From Chryseobacterium vrystaatense (lineage in GTDB: Bacteria; Bacteroidota; Bacteroidia; Flavobacteriales; Weeksellaceae): DNA of 64,000 nucleotides. Shown piece after piece: positions 25,670 to 33,872 of the stretch. Positions within the stretch are counted from its first letter, which is position 1. Each line of letters begins with the position of its first letter. The notes beneath the pieces are model-generated. The model saw only the letters and a list, made by a program, of their open reading frames with translations. It did not search any database and was not told the origin of the DNA. Made by a program: the position numbers and the translations under genes. The DNA is taken from positions 62,001 to 126,000 of the forward strand of contig NZ_JPRI01000001.1 in NCBI RefSeq assembly GCF_000737765.1, read 5' to 3'.

Positions 25670-27535
25670 TTATAATGATTTCGTATTGTTTTCAGGAGTA
25701 TAATCCATAAAGATATCTCCATCCAATGTCACCGACTTGACTTTCTTTTTAATAGGAACCGTAAGATCGGTCTGTTTCTGGTTTTTCTCCCAAATTCCCG
25801 GTGAGAAATGAAGCTTTTCAACAGATCCGTCTTCATAATTCAAAACAGCATCGAAAGGAACTGCAAATCCACCCACATTATCTACATTTACTGTAAGAAG
25901 GTCGTTAAGCTGTGAAACTCCGGTTATTTTCAGATCGATATAGTTGTTGGTATAAAACCAGTTTTGAAAAAACCAGTTCAGATTTTTTCCGGAACCTGTA
26001 TTCATTGAATTAAAATAATCCCATGGTACCGGATGTTTTCCATTCCAGTTATCCATATAATGCAGAAGGGCTTTTTTAAAAAGCTCATCTCCCAAATAGT
26101 CTTTTAAAGCAAGATAAGAAAGGGATGCTTTTACATAAGAGTTATTTCCATATCCGGGGCCGCTTACCTGAGTACTCATCGTAATAATCGGTTGATCCTG
26201 CTCCGCAGAAGGATCTTTGATCCACTTTTTCACACGGAAATTTTTATAAAAATCTTTCGCTGCCGCTTCTCCATTTTCATCAATTCCGATCAGGTACTCA
26301 AGGGTCGTTGCCCAGCCTTCATCCATAAAAGCATAACGGGTTTCATTGATCCCCATATAAAACGGGAAATAAGTATGAGCAATTTCATGATCTGCAGTAA
26401 GTCTTGCATCGCGAAGATCATCAGGAATACTTGTATCATTAATCATCATCGGATATTCCATATCGGCATATCCCTGAATGGCGGTCATAACGTTATAAGG
26501 ATATTCTACGCCCGGCCATTTCTTTGAAAACCAATCCAGGTTATAACGCATCCAGTCTACGTACTGCTCAAAATCTTTTGCCCCCGTTTTATATCCAGCC
26601 TGAACACTTGCTCTTTTTGTTTTCAACTGAACGCTTGCTGCATCCCAAACATAATGGCTGCTTAATGCAAAACAGAAATCGGTGATATGATTGGCTTTGA
26701 ATTTCCACACATTCCATTTATTCTGTTTCGTTACTTTTCCAGATCTCATTTCCTGTTCGGAAGCAATCTGTATGACTTTGTCACTTTTCAGAGAAGCTTT
26801 ATATCTTTTCAAATATTCCGGCTGAAGCACAGCATCAGGATTCAGAAAATCTCCGGTTGCCCATACCACAAAATTCTTTGGAGCAGAGATGGTAAAACTA
26901 TAGTCGTTAAAATCATTGTAAAACTCCTGTCTGTCGGAATGAGGAAGCATATCCCAGCCATTATAATCATCATACACAGAAATTCTCGGGAAAGAATAAG
27001 CAACATAAAAAGTTTCGGGATCTATCTGCCCTTCTCTTCCACTCTGTACGGAAAGGGGATATTCCCATTCTATTTTAACCTCAGCTTTAGCTCCGGCCTT
27101 AAGAGCTTTATTTAATTTTACTTTTTCAACAGTTCCCCAATCATCGCTGTTTACTGTATATTTTTCACCATTGACGATGAATGATTTTATATGAAGACCT
27201 GACGACAGGAAATCTTTGGATACCGAACCGGATCTGGGCGACTGTGGCTTATGAAGATTATTCACAAATCTAATGGCCAGCTCATGAAGCTCATCCGGAC
27301 TGTTGTTGCTGTACGCAATAGTTTCTTTTCCTGAAACAGTCTTAGTTCCGGCATCCACTTTTACTTCAACATTATAAATTCCTTTATTCTGCCAGTAGTT
27401 TTTGCCCGGCGCACCGGAAAGATCCCGGGTTCCTTTTTCGTAGGCTTTTTTAATATTCCTCGGCATATATAATTCCTGAGCAGTCATCTGCTGCATCGAA
27501 ACAGCGGCTACCAAGACATAAAGAAATCGTTTCAT
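25670..27535 (-). CDS. exported M1-family aminopeptidase-like metallopeptidase
   Basis: A 621-aa protein with a signal peptide ending near MTAQ. The zinc site is HEIAHTYFPF with the downstream Glu in FMDEGWAT; the substrate-site region reads ADMEYPMM in place of GAMEN. An N-terminal beta-sandwich precedes the catalytic domain. It should act in the periplasm or outside the cell. A larger paralog lies at 33873-36071. Confidence 0.88.
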   Translation of the reverse strand: MKRFLYVLVAAVSMQQMTAQELYMPRNIKKAYEKGTRDLSGAPGKNYWQNKGIYNVEVKVDAGTKTVSGKETIAYSNNSPDELHELAIRFVNNLHKPQSPRSGSVSKDFLSSGLHIKSFIVNGEKYTVNSDDWGTVEKVKLNKALKAGAKAEVKIEWEYPLSVQSGREGQIDPETFYVAYSFPRISVYDDYNGWDMLPHSDRQEFYNDFNDYSFTISAPKNFVVWATGDFLNPDAVLQPEYLKRYKASLKSDKVIQIASEQEMRSGKVTKQNKWNVWKFKANHITDFCFALSSHYVWDAASVQLKTKRASVQAGYKTGAKDFEQYVDWMRYNLDWFSKKWPGVEYPYNVMTAIQGYADMEYPMMINDTSIPDDLRDARLTADHEIAHTYFPFYMGINETRYAFMDEGWATTLEYLIGIDENGEAAAKDFYKNFRVKKWIKDPSAEQDQPIITMSTQVSGPGYGNNSYVKASLSYLALKDYLGDELFKKALLHYMDNWNGKHPVPWDYFNSMNTGSGKNLNWFFQNWFYTNNYIDLKITGVSQLNDLLTVNVDNVGGFAVPFDAVLNYEDGSVEKLHFSPGIWEKNQKQTDLTVPIKKKVKSVTLDGDIFMDYTPENNTKSL

Positions 27536-27560
27536 ATCTCTAATTTTTAAAAATAAGTAT

Positions 27561-27568
27561 CAAAATTA
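27561..27568 (-). promoter_or_regulatory. -7 element TAATTTTG for the M1 gene
   Basis: An exact TAnnTTTG match on the minus strand, 26 bp before the ATG at 27535. No -33 TTG at the standard distance. Confidence 0.4.
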
Positions 27569-27642
27569 GCGAAAATGTAACACCGGACAGCTATTTCTTT
27601 TATAATAATGTTTTATGGTTATTAGTTTTTACATTAAATTCT

Positions 27643-30015
27643 TTAAAGTCTGTCCTGTTCTGTTGTTTTCTTGATTGTTTTAGCGTTCTTTACAGCCTGA
27701 TTTCCGAAATTATACTTTAATGAAACTGAAACACTTTGGGTATCACGGTAATCCAGGAAATAGTTATCCTGATTCGCATACCTGGTACTGATTTTCTCTT
27801 TGGATGTTTTAAAGATATCGCTAAAGAAAAGACTTGCATCTAATTTCTTGTTAAAGAACTTTTTATTCATTACCAGATAAGTTGTTGATGAACCCGAGAT
27901 CCTGAAAGTTCCCTGTATTGATGGAGAATTATATCGGTGTCCAATTTCCAGTTTCCAATCACTGCTTTTGTCCAAAGTGAAACTTGTAGAGACATCTGAA
28001 GACAAATTCCAGACTTTATTTTTATACAAAATACCGTCAATTCCAACAAAATAATTCTCGTTATGCTCAAGGTTTTCAGAAACGCTTAAACTCCACCAGG
28101 GCTTGATTTGAAAGTTTTTATATACACTTACCCCATAAGCCTGTCCTTTTTCGATATTTGTAAAATGATAAATCAGACTGTTGGTGCTGGGTTCCTGATA
28201 AGAAATTTCCATTGAAGGATAAATTTCCTTTCTGTAGTAAAGATCAAGATTCCATTCTTTCCAGGAATAGGTGAAATTAAGATTATGAATAATTGTGGCT
28301 TTTAATTTCGGATCTCCCTGAAAATAAGAAAACAAGTTATAGTAAGATTTTGCAGGATTCAACCACGAATAGGATGGTCTGCTGATCCTCTTTCCATAAG
28401 ATAATCCGAATTGGTGATTACTTTCTGTGGTATACTGTGCATATAATGTTGGAAATAATTTCCAGTAACTGTTCTTATTAACCTCATAAGGTTCTGAAAC
28501 AACTCCTTCCAGATCGGTTTTTTCTGCTCGCAATCCAGCTTTAAAATTCCATTTTCCAGGGTTATAAGCCAATGATGAATACAGCCCGAAATTATGTTCT
28601 TTATAGTCAAAAGCATTGCTCTTGTCTCCCCTGTACTGCAATTGTCCATTTTCGTTATCAGAGAATTCAAGCTGGCTATTGGTCTTTACAAAACTGTATT
28701 TCGCACCGGATTCCCATTCCCATATACTATTTTTCCACTGATAATCTGCCTGTGTAGAATACAGCTGAACATTACTTTTATCATGGGTTACAAAGTTATT
28801 CTCTTTCGGAATCCCGCCTGCAAAGTTGAGAGCTGTGATTACATTCTGATATTTTCTGGCATTATTTCCCGCAAAATAATTCGTCCATGTCAGTTTGCTT
28901 TTTTTATTCAGTTTTCTTTCCACCTGAAAGCTTAATGAATTATTAATGGATCTCGACTCATGATCATTAATGGTTATATAATTAGATTCTACATTATTTT
29001 GACTGTTATAAATCAAAGTCGGTACATGATAGGTTCCGAAAGACTTAGGACTGAAAAAACCTGAATAATTAAGACTTACATTAGTCAGACTGTCAATTTC
29101 ATATTCTACATTAAAGTTCAGTGTATTTTGACTTTTATTACGGTCTTTCCGATTCATCGTGCTCACCCAGCGGGTTTTATCTTCTACATAATTTACGTAA
29201 TCCGTCCCTTCGCGATAGTAGGTTCCACTTCCAAGAAAATAACTTCCCATCAGAGAAAGTTTATCTTTTTTATAATATTGAGAAATCCCAGCGACTCCTT
29301 TTGCATATTGAGTCTGTACATATTTAGAAGAAAGAATACCACGATATCCTTCCACTTTATTTTTCTTCATGACAATATTCAAAACAGCACTTCCAGATGC
29401 TTCATACCTGGCTGGCGGATTGGTAATCACTTCTACTGATTTCACCTCTTCTCCCTGAGTATTTTCCAACAGATTTTTCAACTCATCTCCGGTCAGCATT
29501 ACTTTTTTGTCATTAATAGTTACCAGAATACTTTGACTTCCTTTAATGGCCAGTACATCATTACTGGCTGTAATACCGGGTGTCTTTTTGAGAATCTCCC
29601 AGGCGTTGAGCGATGAAATATTACTATTTTCAACATTAAATTCCAGCCTGTCTATTTTCCTTTTTATCACAGGTTTTTGTTTGGTCATCACTACTTCCTG
29701 AATCTCCTGTATCTCTTTTTTTAAAACGATCTGCAAAGGAGCCTCCTGTCTTTCAAGATCAAGATCTTTTTCAAATTGGGTATATTCAAGATCTTTAATA
29801 ATCAATTTTACCGATTTTTCTGAAATCCCTTCAAGCGTAAAACCACCACTCTCATTAGTCGTGATCTTTTTTATCAAAATATTCTGCAAATTATAAATCT
29901 CAACAGAAACTAAAGGAAGTTTTTCATTCTGAGTATTCACAACCGTGCCCTCAATTTTTCGTTGTTGTGAAAGGATCAAAACCGGAAGGCACAAAAAAAT
30001 TAGAAATTTATACAT
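27643..30015 (-). CDS. TonB-dependent-receptor-like outer-membrane beta-barrel protein
   Basis: A 790-aa outer-membrane protein. The signal peptide is followed by a carboxypeptidase-regulatory-like domain (about residues 20-100), a plug-like domain (KTPGITASNDVLAIKG, EVITNPPARYEASG) and a long beta-barrel of the OMP_b-brl_3 type. It is expected to import or sense a ligand. Its promoter carries the same triple TTAATG box as those of the GLPGLI gene and the kinase gene upstream, so I infer one regulon. Confidence 0.85.
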   Translation of the reverse strand: MYKFLIFLCLPVLILSQQRKIEGTVVNTQNEKLPLVSVEIYNLQNILIKKITTNESGGFTLEGISEKSVKLIIKDLEYTQFEKDLDLERQEAPLQIVLKKEIQEIQEVVMTKQKPVIKRKIDRLEFNVENSNISSLNAWEILKKTPGITASNDVLAIKGSQSILVTINDKKVMLTGDELKNLLENTQGEEVKSVEVITNPPARYEASGSAVLNIVMKKNKVEGYRGILSSKYVQTQYAKGVAGISQYYKKDKLSLMGSYFLGSGTYYREGTDYVNYVEDKTRWVSTMNRKDRNKSQNTLNFNVEYEIDSLTNVSLNYSGFFSPKSFGTYHVPTLIYNSQNNVESNYITINDHESRSINNSLSFQVERKLNKKSKLTWTNYFAGNNARKYQNVITALNFAGGIPKENNFVTHDKSNVQLYSTQADYQWKNSIWEWESGAKYSFVKTNSQLEFSDNENGQLQYRGDKSNAFDYKEHNFGLYSSLAYNPGKWNFKAGLRAEKTDLEGVVSEPYEVNKNSYWKLFPTLYAQYTTESNHQFGLSYGKRISRPSYSWLNPAKSYYNLFSYFQGDPKLKATIIHNLNFTYSWKEWNLDLYYRKEIYPSMEISYQEPSTNSLIYHFTNIEKGQAYGVSVYKNFQIKPWWSLSVSENLEHNENYFVGIDGILYKNKVWNLSSDVSTSFTLDKSSDWKLEIGHRYNSPSIQGTFRISGSSTTYLVMNKKFFNKKLDASLFFSDIFKTSKEKISTRYANQDNYFLDYRDTQSVSVSLKYNFGNQAVKNAKTIKKTTEQDRL

Positions 30016-30079
30016 GATTTATTTTTAAGGAGTAAATACTGTTCTGAGAATACATAGAGCATCCACAGAACTTCTGATG

Positions 30080-30138
30080 CAAAAATCCACATTCCCTTAA
30101 AGAATACCGGTTAATGAAAAGTTAATGATGGGTTAATG
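30080..30138 (-). promoter_or_regulatory. TTAATG triple-box promoter of the receptor gene
   Basis: TTAATG occurs at 30111, 30122 and 30133, an exact 11-bp period. The minus-strand -7-like element GATTTTTG lies at 30087-30080, 23 bp from the box. Exactly the same box-to-element geometry occurs 600 bp away before the GLPGLI gene. Confidence 0.65.
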
Positions 30139-30263
30139 TCTATTGTAATAAGCTGACCGAAACTTTCAACATAAAATGGCTTGAATAGAAATCTATTCAA
30201 GCCTCTAAATAACAGTAGAAATATATGTTCTGAATCCGACAAGTAATAGTAATATGCTTGAAT

Positions 30264-30647
30264 CTATGAAGGCATCTTTTTTATATTCCTGCAATACGCC
30301 TTCTTCACATTTGTCTTATAAACAAAATCTTTATTGCCATCTTCCACAAAGAGTATTACACCCGGAAGTCCTCCAAGCTGATAATGCTTTGAAGAAATTT
30401 TCACATCATGAGTAAACCATGCGGTAAGCACCCTTCCTTCAAACACCGCAGTGGCTTTTTGAAGATTATAATCGCTAAGTCGTTTTGTTTCTGACTCTAT
30501 TTTCCATTGAATATTATTTTCCGAACCCTTATGGATCTCCACCATTTTATGTCCATCCTCATTTATGGAGTTCTGAACCGCATCAATATCCTGAGCTCCC
30601 ACCAGAGAACAAACGGATATCCCAAAAAGAACAATTATTTTTTTCAC
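30264..30647 (-). CDS. compact GLPGLI-family exported protein
   Basis: A 127-aa protein from a GTG start, with a signal peptide ending near LVGAQ. The family core is visible as ETKRLSDYNLQKA, TAWFTHDVKISS and the name-giving GGLPGVIL, then VEDGNKDF. Usual family members are about 220-280 aa, so this one lacks much of the N-terminal part and the C-terminal tail. It keeps a signal peptide and its own regulated promoter, so it may be functional rather than a remnant. Function of the family is unknown. Confidence 0.75.
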   Translation of the reverse strand: MKKIIVLFGISVCSLVGAQDIDAVQNSINEDGHKMVEIHKGSENNIQWKIESETKRLSDYNLQKATAVFEGRVLTAWFTHDVKISSKHYQLGGLPGVILFVEDGNKDFVYKTNVKKAYCRNIKKMPS

Positions 30648-30679
30648 TTCGTAAGAACATCAAAAATTTATCTGCAGTA

Positions 30680-30738
30680 CAAAAGTCATTATTTTATCTA
30701 AGAAATTCGGTTAATGAAAGGTTAATGATGGGTTAATG
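30680..30738 (-). promoter_or_regulatory. TTAATG triple-box promoter of the GLPGLI gene
   Basis: TTAATG at 30711, 30722 and 30733, with minus-strand GACTTTTG at 30687-30680. The 30-bp box differs from the copy at 30109-30138 by one base. The same box also lies just upstream of the divergent kinase promoter. Confidence 0.65.
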
Positions 30739-30762
30739 GCAATTGGACAAAAGCGAATGTTT

Positions 30763-30770
30763 TATATTTG
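30763..30770 (+). promoter_or_regulatory. -7 element TATATTTG for the kinase gene
   Basis: An exact TAnnTTTG match. A TTG at 30743-30745 lies 17 bp upstream, and the TTAATG box ends at 30738, right next to it. Transcription would start near 30776, at or beside the ATG of the kinase, so the transcript may be nearly leaderless. Confidence 0.6.
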
Positions 30771-30775
30771 TTACT

Positions 30776-32095
30776 ATGATTTTGAAAAGTAAAAATCTTA
30801 TTGCTCTTTTTGCAGCACTATTTCTGCTTCTTTTGGGAATACAGGCTTATTTCATGTATAAAACCTATCAGGTTAAAGAGAGGGAAATTTACAGAGATGT
30901 ACATACCAGACTCACTCGGTTTACTGATAATCTTGATAATAAAGCGAGCATGAAAAAAGTATCCGACGACTCGCTGCAGCATATTCTTATAAAATTTACT
31001 AACAAAGAAATCGACAAAAAAGAATTTTTAAGTCTTTTTGAACAGAATAGAAAAAATACACAAGACTATTTTAGTAAGTACGTAGATCATCAGTTCGAAA
31101 ATCAGGGATATAAAGTCGCTGTGAAAATTCAATATACATCCATTTTTTTTCTACCCTCCAAAACCAAACTCATTGACCAGCCAATTACCCTTTTTGAAAC
31201 TAAAAACAAGGTAATTAAAGCTGGAATCACAAATACAGGGAATTGGGAAACGACTTCTAAATCAACATCCGATGACGAAAAAAAGATTACCAAAAACAAC
31301 AGCTTTCATGTAAAAAGCAAAACGGAATTTGAAATTTTAAATATTAAAAGCATTGTTTTCAAAGAACTCACCTTACTCTTCCTTTGTTGTATTGCCCTAT
31401 TGACAAGTGTTCTGATACTGTACATTTTCACTGTTAAAAATTTAATTCAACAACAGAAACAGGTAGAAGTTCTCCACACTGTTGTGGACAACATTTCCCA
31501 TGAATTTAAAACCCCTATTGCTACGCTTAAAATAGCATGTAAGGCCTTGAAAAAAGACTGGAACCCTGAGACCCTTCCCCTGATCGACCGTCAGATTGTC
31601 CGTCTTGAAAACCTGATGCTGCAACTTCACAAGGATGAAACATCTGAAGAAACACCTTTAATAAAAGGTGAGGACTGGAGCTTTTTCATACAGGATCTGG
31701 CCTTTACCTTTCCCGATACAAATTTTGAAGTGAGTAACCAGATTTCAGAAGAACTTCCATTGGACAAAAATCTAATGGAGACCGTCATTAAAAACCTTTG
31801 TGAAAACAGTGTAAAATACGGATCTTCTGAAATTAAAATCAATATCAGCAGCCATTCCAAAAACCTAAAAATAGAAATCATCGACAACGGCTCCGGTATA
31901 GAAAAAAAGGAACTCAAGCATATTTTTGAAAAATTTTACAGAATCCAATCCAATAATATCCACAACACCAAGGGGCTGGGTCTCGGACTTTATTTTGTTA
32001 AAAATATCGTAACCAAATATCACGGCCATATAGATGTTTCGAGCCGTCCAAAAGCCGGAACCACATTTAAAATATCCATTCCCTATGAAAATTAA
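30776..32095 (+). CDS. membrane sensor histidine kinase (HisKA/HATPase)
   Basis: A 439-aa kinase with transmembrane helices at about residues 8-28 and 200-222 and a periplasmic sensor domain between them. The phospho-acceptor is His242 in ISHEFKTPIA. ATPase boxes are NLCENSVKYG, DNGSGIEKKE and GLGLGLYFVKNI. The ATG at 30776 is chosen over an upstream TTG because a -7 promoter element lies just before it. It overlaps its regulator gene by 11 bp. Confidence 0.92.
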   Translation: MILKSKNLIALFAALFLLLLGIQAYFMYKTYQVKEREIYRDVHTRLTRFTDNLDNKASMKKVSDDSLQHILIKFTNKEIDKKEFLSLFEQNRKNTQDYFSKYVDHQFENQGYKVAVKIQYTSIFFLPSKTKLIDQPITLFETKNKVIKAGITNTGNWETTSKSTSDDEKKITKNNSFHVKSKTEFEILNIKSIVFKELTLLFLCCIALLTSVLILYIFTVKNLIQQQKQVEVLHTVVDNISHEFKTPIATLKIACKALKKDWNPETLPLIDRQIVRLENLMLQLHKDETSEETPLIKGEDWSFFIQDLAFTFPDTNFEVSNQISEELPLDKNLMETVIKNLCENSVKYGSSEIKINISSHSKNLKIEIIDNGSGIEKKELKHIFEKFYRIQSNNIHNTKGLGLGLYFVKNIVTKYHGHIDVSSRPKAGTTFKISIPYEN

Positions 32096-32768
32096 GATCC
32101 TTCTGGCAGAAGACGACCCGGATTTCGGGATGATCCTTAAACAATACCTTGAACTGGAAGACTTTGACGTGACATGGTTTCAGAATCCTGAAGATATTGC
32201 CGGTCTTTTGAGTACAGATTTCCCTTTTCACATTGGTATTCTGGACATCATGATGCCCTCCATTGACGGTTTTACTTTAGCCAAAATGATTTTAAAGGAG
32301 AAAAATAATTTCCCGCTGCTCTTCCTGACCGCCAAAAACCAGAAAATAGACCGCCTGATGGGACTGAAGATCGGAGCTGATGATTACATTGCCAAACCAT
32401 GCGATCCTGAAGAGCTGATTTTAAGAATCAGGAACATTCTTAAAAGAACCCAACCGGTTTCTTCACCACAGATCAGGATCGGAACCTATTCCTTAGATAC
32501 AGAAAAGCTGGTCCTTTCACACCCGGAAGGAAATGTCCGCCTTACAATCAGAGAACGAGAACTCCTTTTATACCTTTTAAAATACAACGGTACTATGATC
32601 AAACGGGATGATATTCTGGACAGTCTTTGGGAAACCAATGATTATTTTACAGGAAGAAGCCTTGACGTATTTATGAGCAGACTTAGAAAATATTTCATTA
32701 ATGATCCTCAAATAAAAATCCAATCCCTGAGAGGAATTGGATTTGAAGTTGATTTTCCAATGAATTGA
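32085..32768 (+). CDS. OmpR-family response regulator
   Basis: A 227-aa regulator with receiver domain (LLAEDDPD, phospho-acceptor Asp54 in ILDIMMP, Lys in YIAKPCDPEE) and a C-terminal winged helix (LDVFMSRLRKY, LRGIGFEV). OmpR-type proteins bind direct repeats spaced by about one helical turn. The TTAATG triplets with 11-bp period at three local promoters are therefore its probable sites. The start at 32085 gives MKIKILLAEDD. It ends 6 bp before the convergent gene. Confidence 0.93.
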   Translation: MKIKILLAEDDPDFGMILKQYLELEDFDVTWFQNPEDIAGLLSTDFPFHIGILDIMMPSIDGFTLAKMILKEKNNFPLLFLTAKNQKIDRLMGLKIGADDYIAKPCDPEELILRIRNILKRTQPVSSPQIRIGTYSLDTEKLVLSHPEGNVRLTIRERELLLYLLKYNGTMIKRDDILDSLWETNDYFTGRSLDVFMSRLRKYFINDPQIKIQSLRGIGFEVDFPMN

Positions 32769-32774
32769 CCTGAG

Positions 32775-33602
32775 TTAAAATGAAAGCTCTGCCAAAACCG
32801 GAAAGTGATCCGACGGATACAGCAGGCTTTCTCTTCTGTCATTGATATGTCGTTGGGATTTTATTTTGAATCCTTTTACAAAAATATAATCGATTCTGTC
32901 TTTTGGAATTTCATTGACATTAAAGGCTGTAAATGTTCCTTTCGGTCCGTAAGGCTTTGTATCGGAATGATAAAAACTGTCATTCAGATTCTTTGAAAGG
33001 ATTTTTATCGGTTCTGAATCTTCCGTTAAATTAAAATCACCGCTTAAGGTTACAGGAAGATTTTTGGGATTCATCTCTTTGATCTTTTTCAAAATAAGTT
33101 CTGAAGATTTCACCCGCGCCACATTTCCGATATGATCAAAATGAAGATTCATAGCCAGAAATTCCTTTTTGGATTTTTTGTCTTTAAAAACAGCATAGGT
33201 ACAGATTCTGTTGAGTGCAGCATCCCATCCTCTTGACGGTGTCTCAGGTGTTTCTGAAAGCCAAAATGTTCCGGACTTTACCACCTCAAGTCTGGAGGTA
33301 TCATAAAAAATAGCTGAAAACTCACCTTTTTCTTTTCCGTCATCTCTTCCTACTCCTACATAATCATAATTTTTAAGTCCTGCCTTAATGTCTTTCATCT
33401 GCTCCGGCAATGCTTCCTGAACTCCGAAATAATCAGGATGATAATAATTTAATAAATCCACAGCATCCTGTTTTCTTTCGGTCCAGGCATTTTCCTTATC
33501 TGATGTCACCTGAAGTCTGATATTAAAGCTCATCACTTTAAGATCCTGTGAAAACCCCATTGCAAACAACAGCAAGGATACGATTGAAAATCTGAAATTC
33601 AT
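32775..33602 (-). CDS. exported endonuclease/exonuclease/phosphatase-family protein
   Basis: A 275-aa protein with a short signal peptide and the metal-dependent hydrolase fold: VMSFNIRL, GVQEAL (catalytic Glu), SGDFNLT and the terminal SDHFPV. The family includes DNases, sphingomyelinases and inositol phosphatases; the substrate cannot be told from sequence. There is no terminator between it and the convergent regulator gene. Confidence 0.85.
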   Translation of the reverse strand: MNFRFSIVSLLLFAMGFSQDLKVMSFNIRLQVTSDKENAWTERKQDAVDLLNYYHPDYFGVQEALPEQMKDIKAGLKNYDYVGVGRDDGKEKGEFSAIFYDTSRLEVVKSGTFWLSETPETPSRGWDAALNRICTYAVFKDKKSKKEFLAMNLHFDHIGNVARVKSSELILKKIKEMNPKNLPVTLSGDFNLTEDSEPIKILSKNLNDSFYHSDTKPYGPKGTFTAFNVNEIPKDRIDYIFVKGFKIKSQRHINDRRESLLYPSDHFPVLAELSF

Positions 33603-33626
33603 AACCCTATTTTTAAATTAGAACAA

Positions 33627-33634
33627 CAAAAATA
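33627..33634 (-). promoter_or_regulatory. -7 element TATTTTTG for the hydrolase gene
   Basis: An exact TAnnTTTG match on the minus strand, 25 bp before the ATG at 33602. Confidence 0.4.
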
Positions 33635-33807
33635 AAACATCTGGGTGAGAGACCATGAAGGTTTGGGGCTACATTATTGTTAAATCGCTGAATTAAAAAA
33701 AAACAGCTAAGTTTAAAATATTTGTTATTTACCTCATTGAGATTCCCTTTCATAAGAAACTGAACATAAGTCAAGAACACCTACATCTTCTCACATTATC
33801 CCTACCA

Positions 33808-33847
33808 TAAAAAAGGCCTGAACTTCAAATACATGAAATTCAGGCCT
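33808..33847 (-). terminator. terminator of the larger M1 gene
   Basis: A 9-bp stem AGGCCTGAA / TTCAGGCCT (33814-33822, 33839-33847), followed on the minus strand by a run of T. Confidence 0.75.
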
Positions 33848-33872
33848 CTCAATAAGAATTAAAGCTATATTG

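Noticed and set aside
30264..30647. GLPGLI gene considered as a pseudogene
   Set aside because: It has an intact signal peptide, core motif, stop codon and a promoter shared with the local regulon, and I saw no frameshifted remainder on either side.
33654..33695. 13-codon frame in the spacer downstream of the larger M1 gene
   Set aside because: Very short, no leader or motif, and no ribosome-binding or promoter context.
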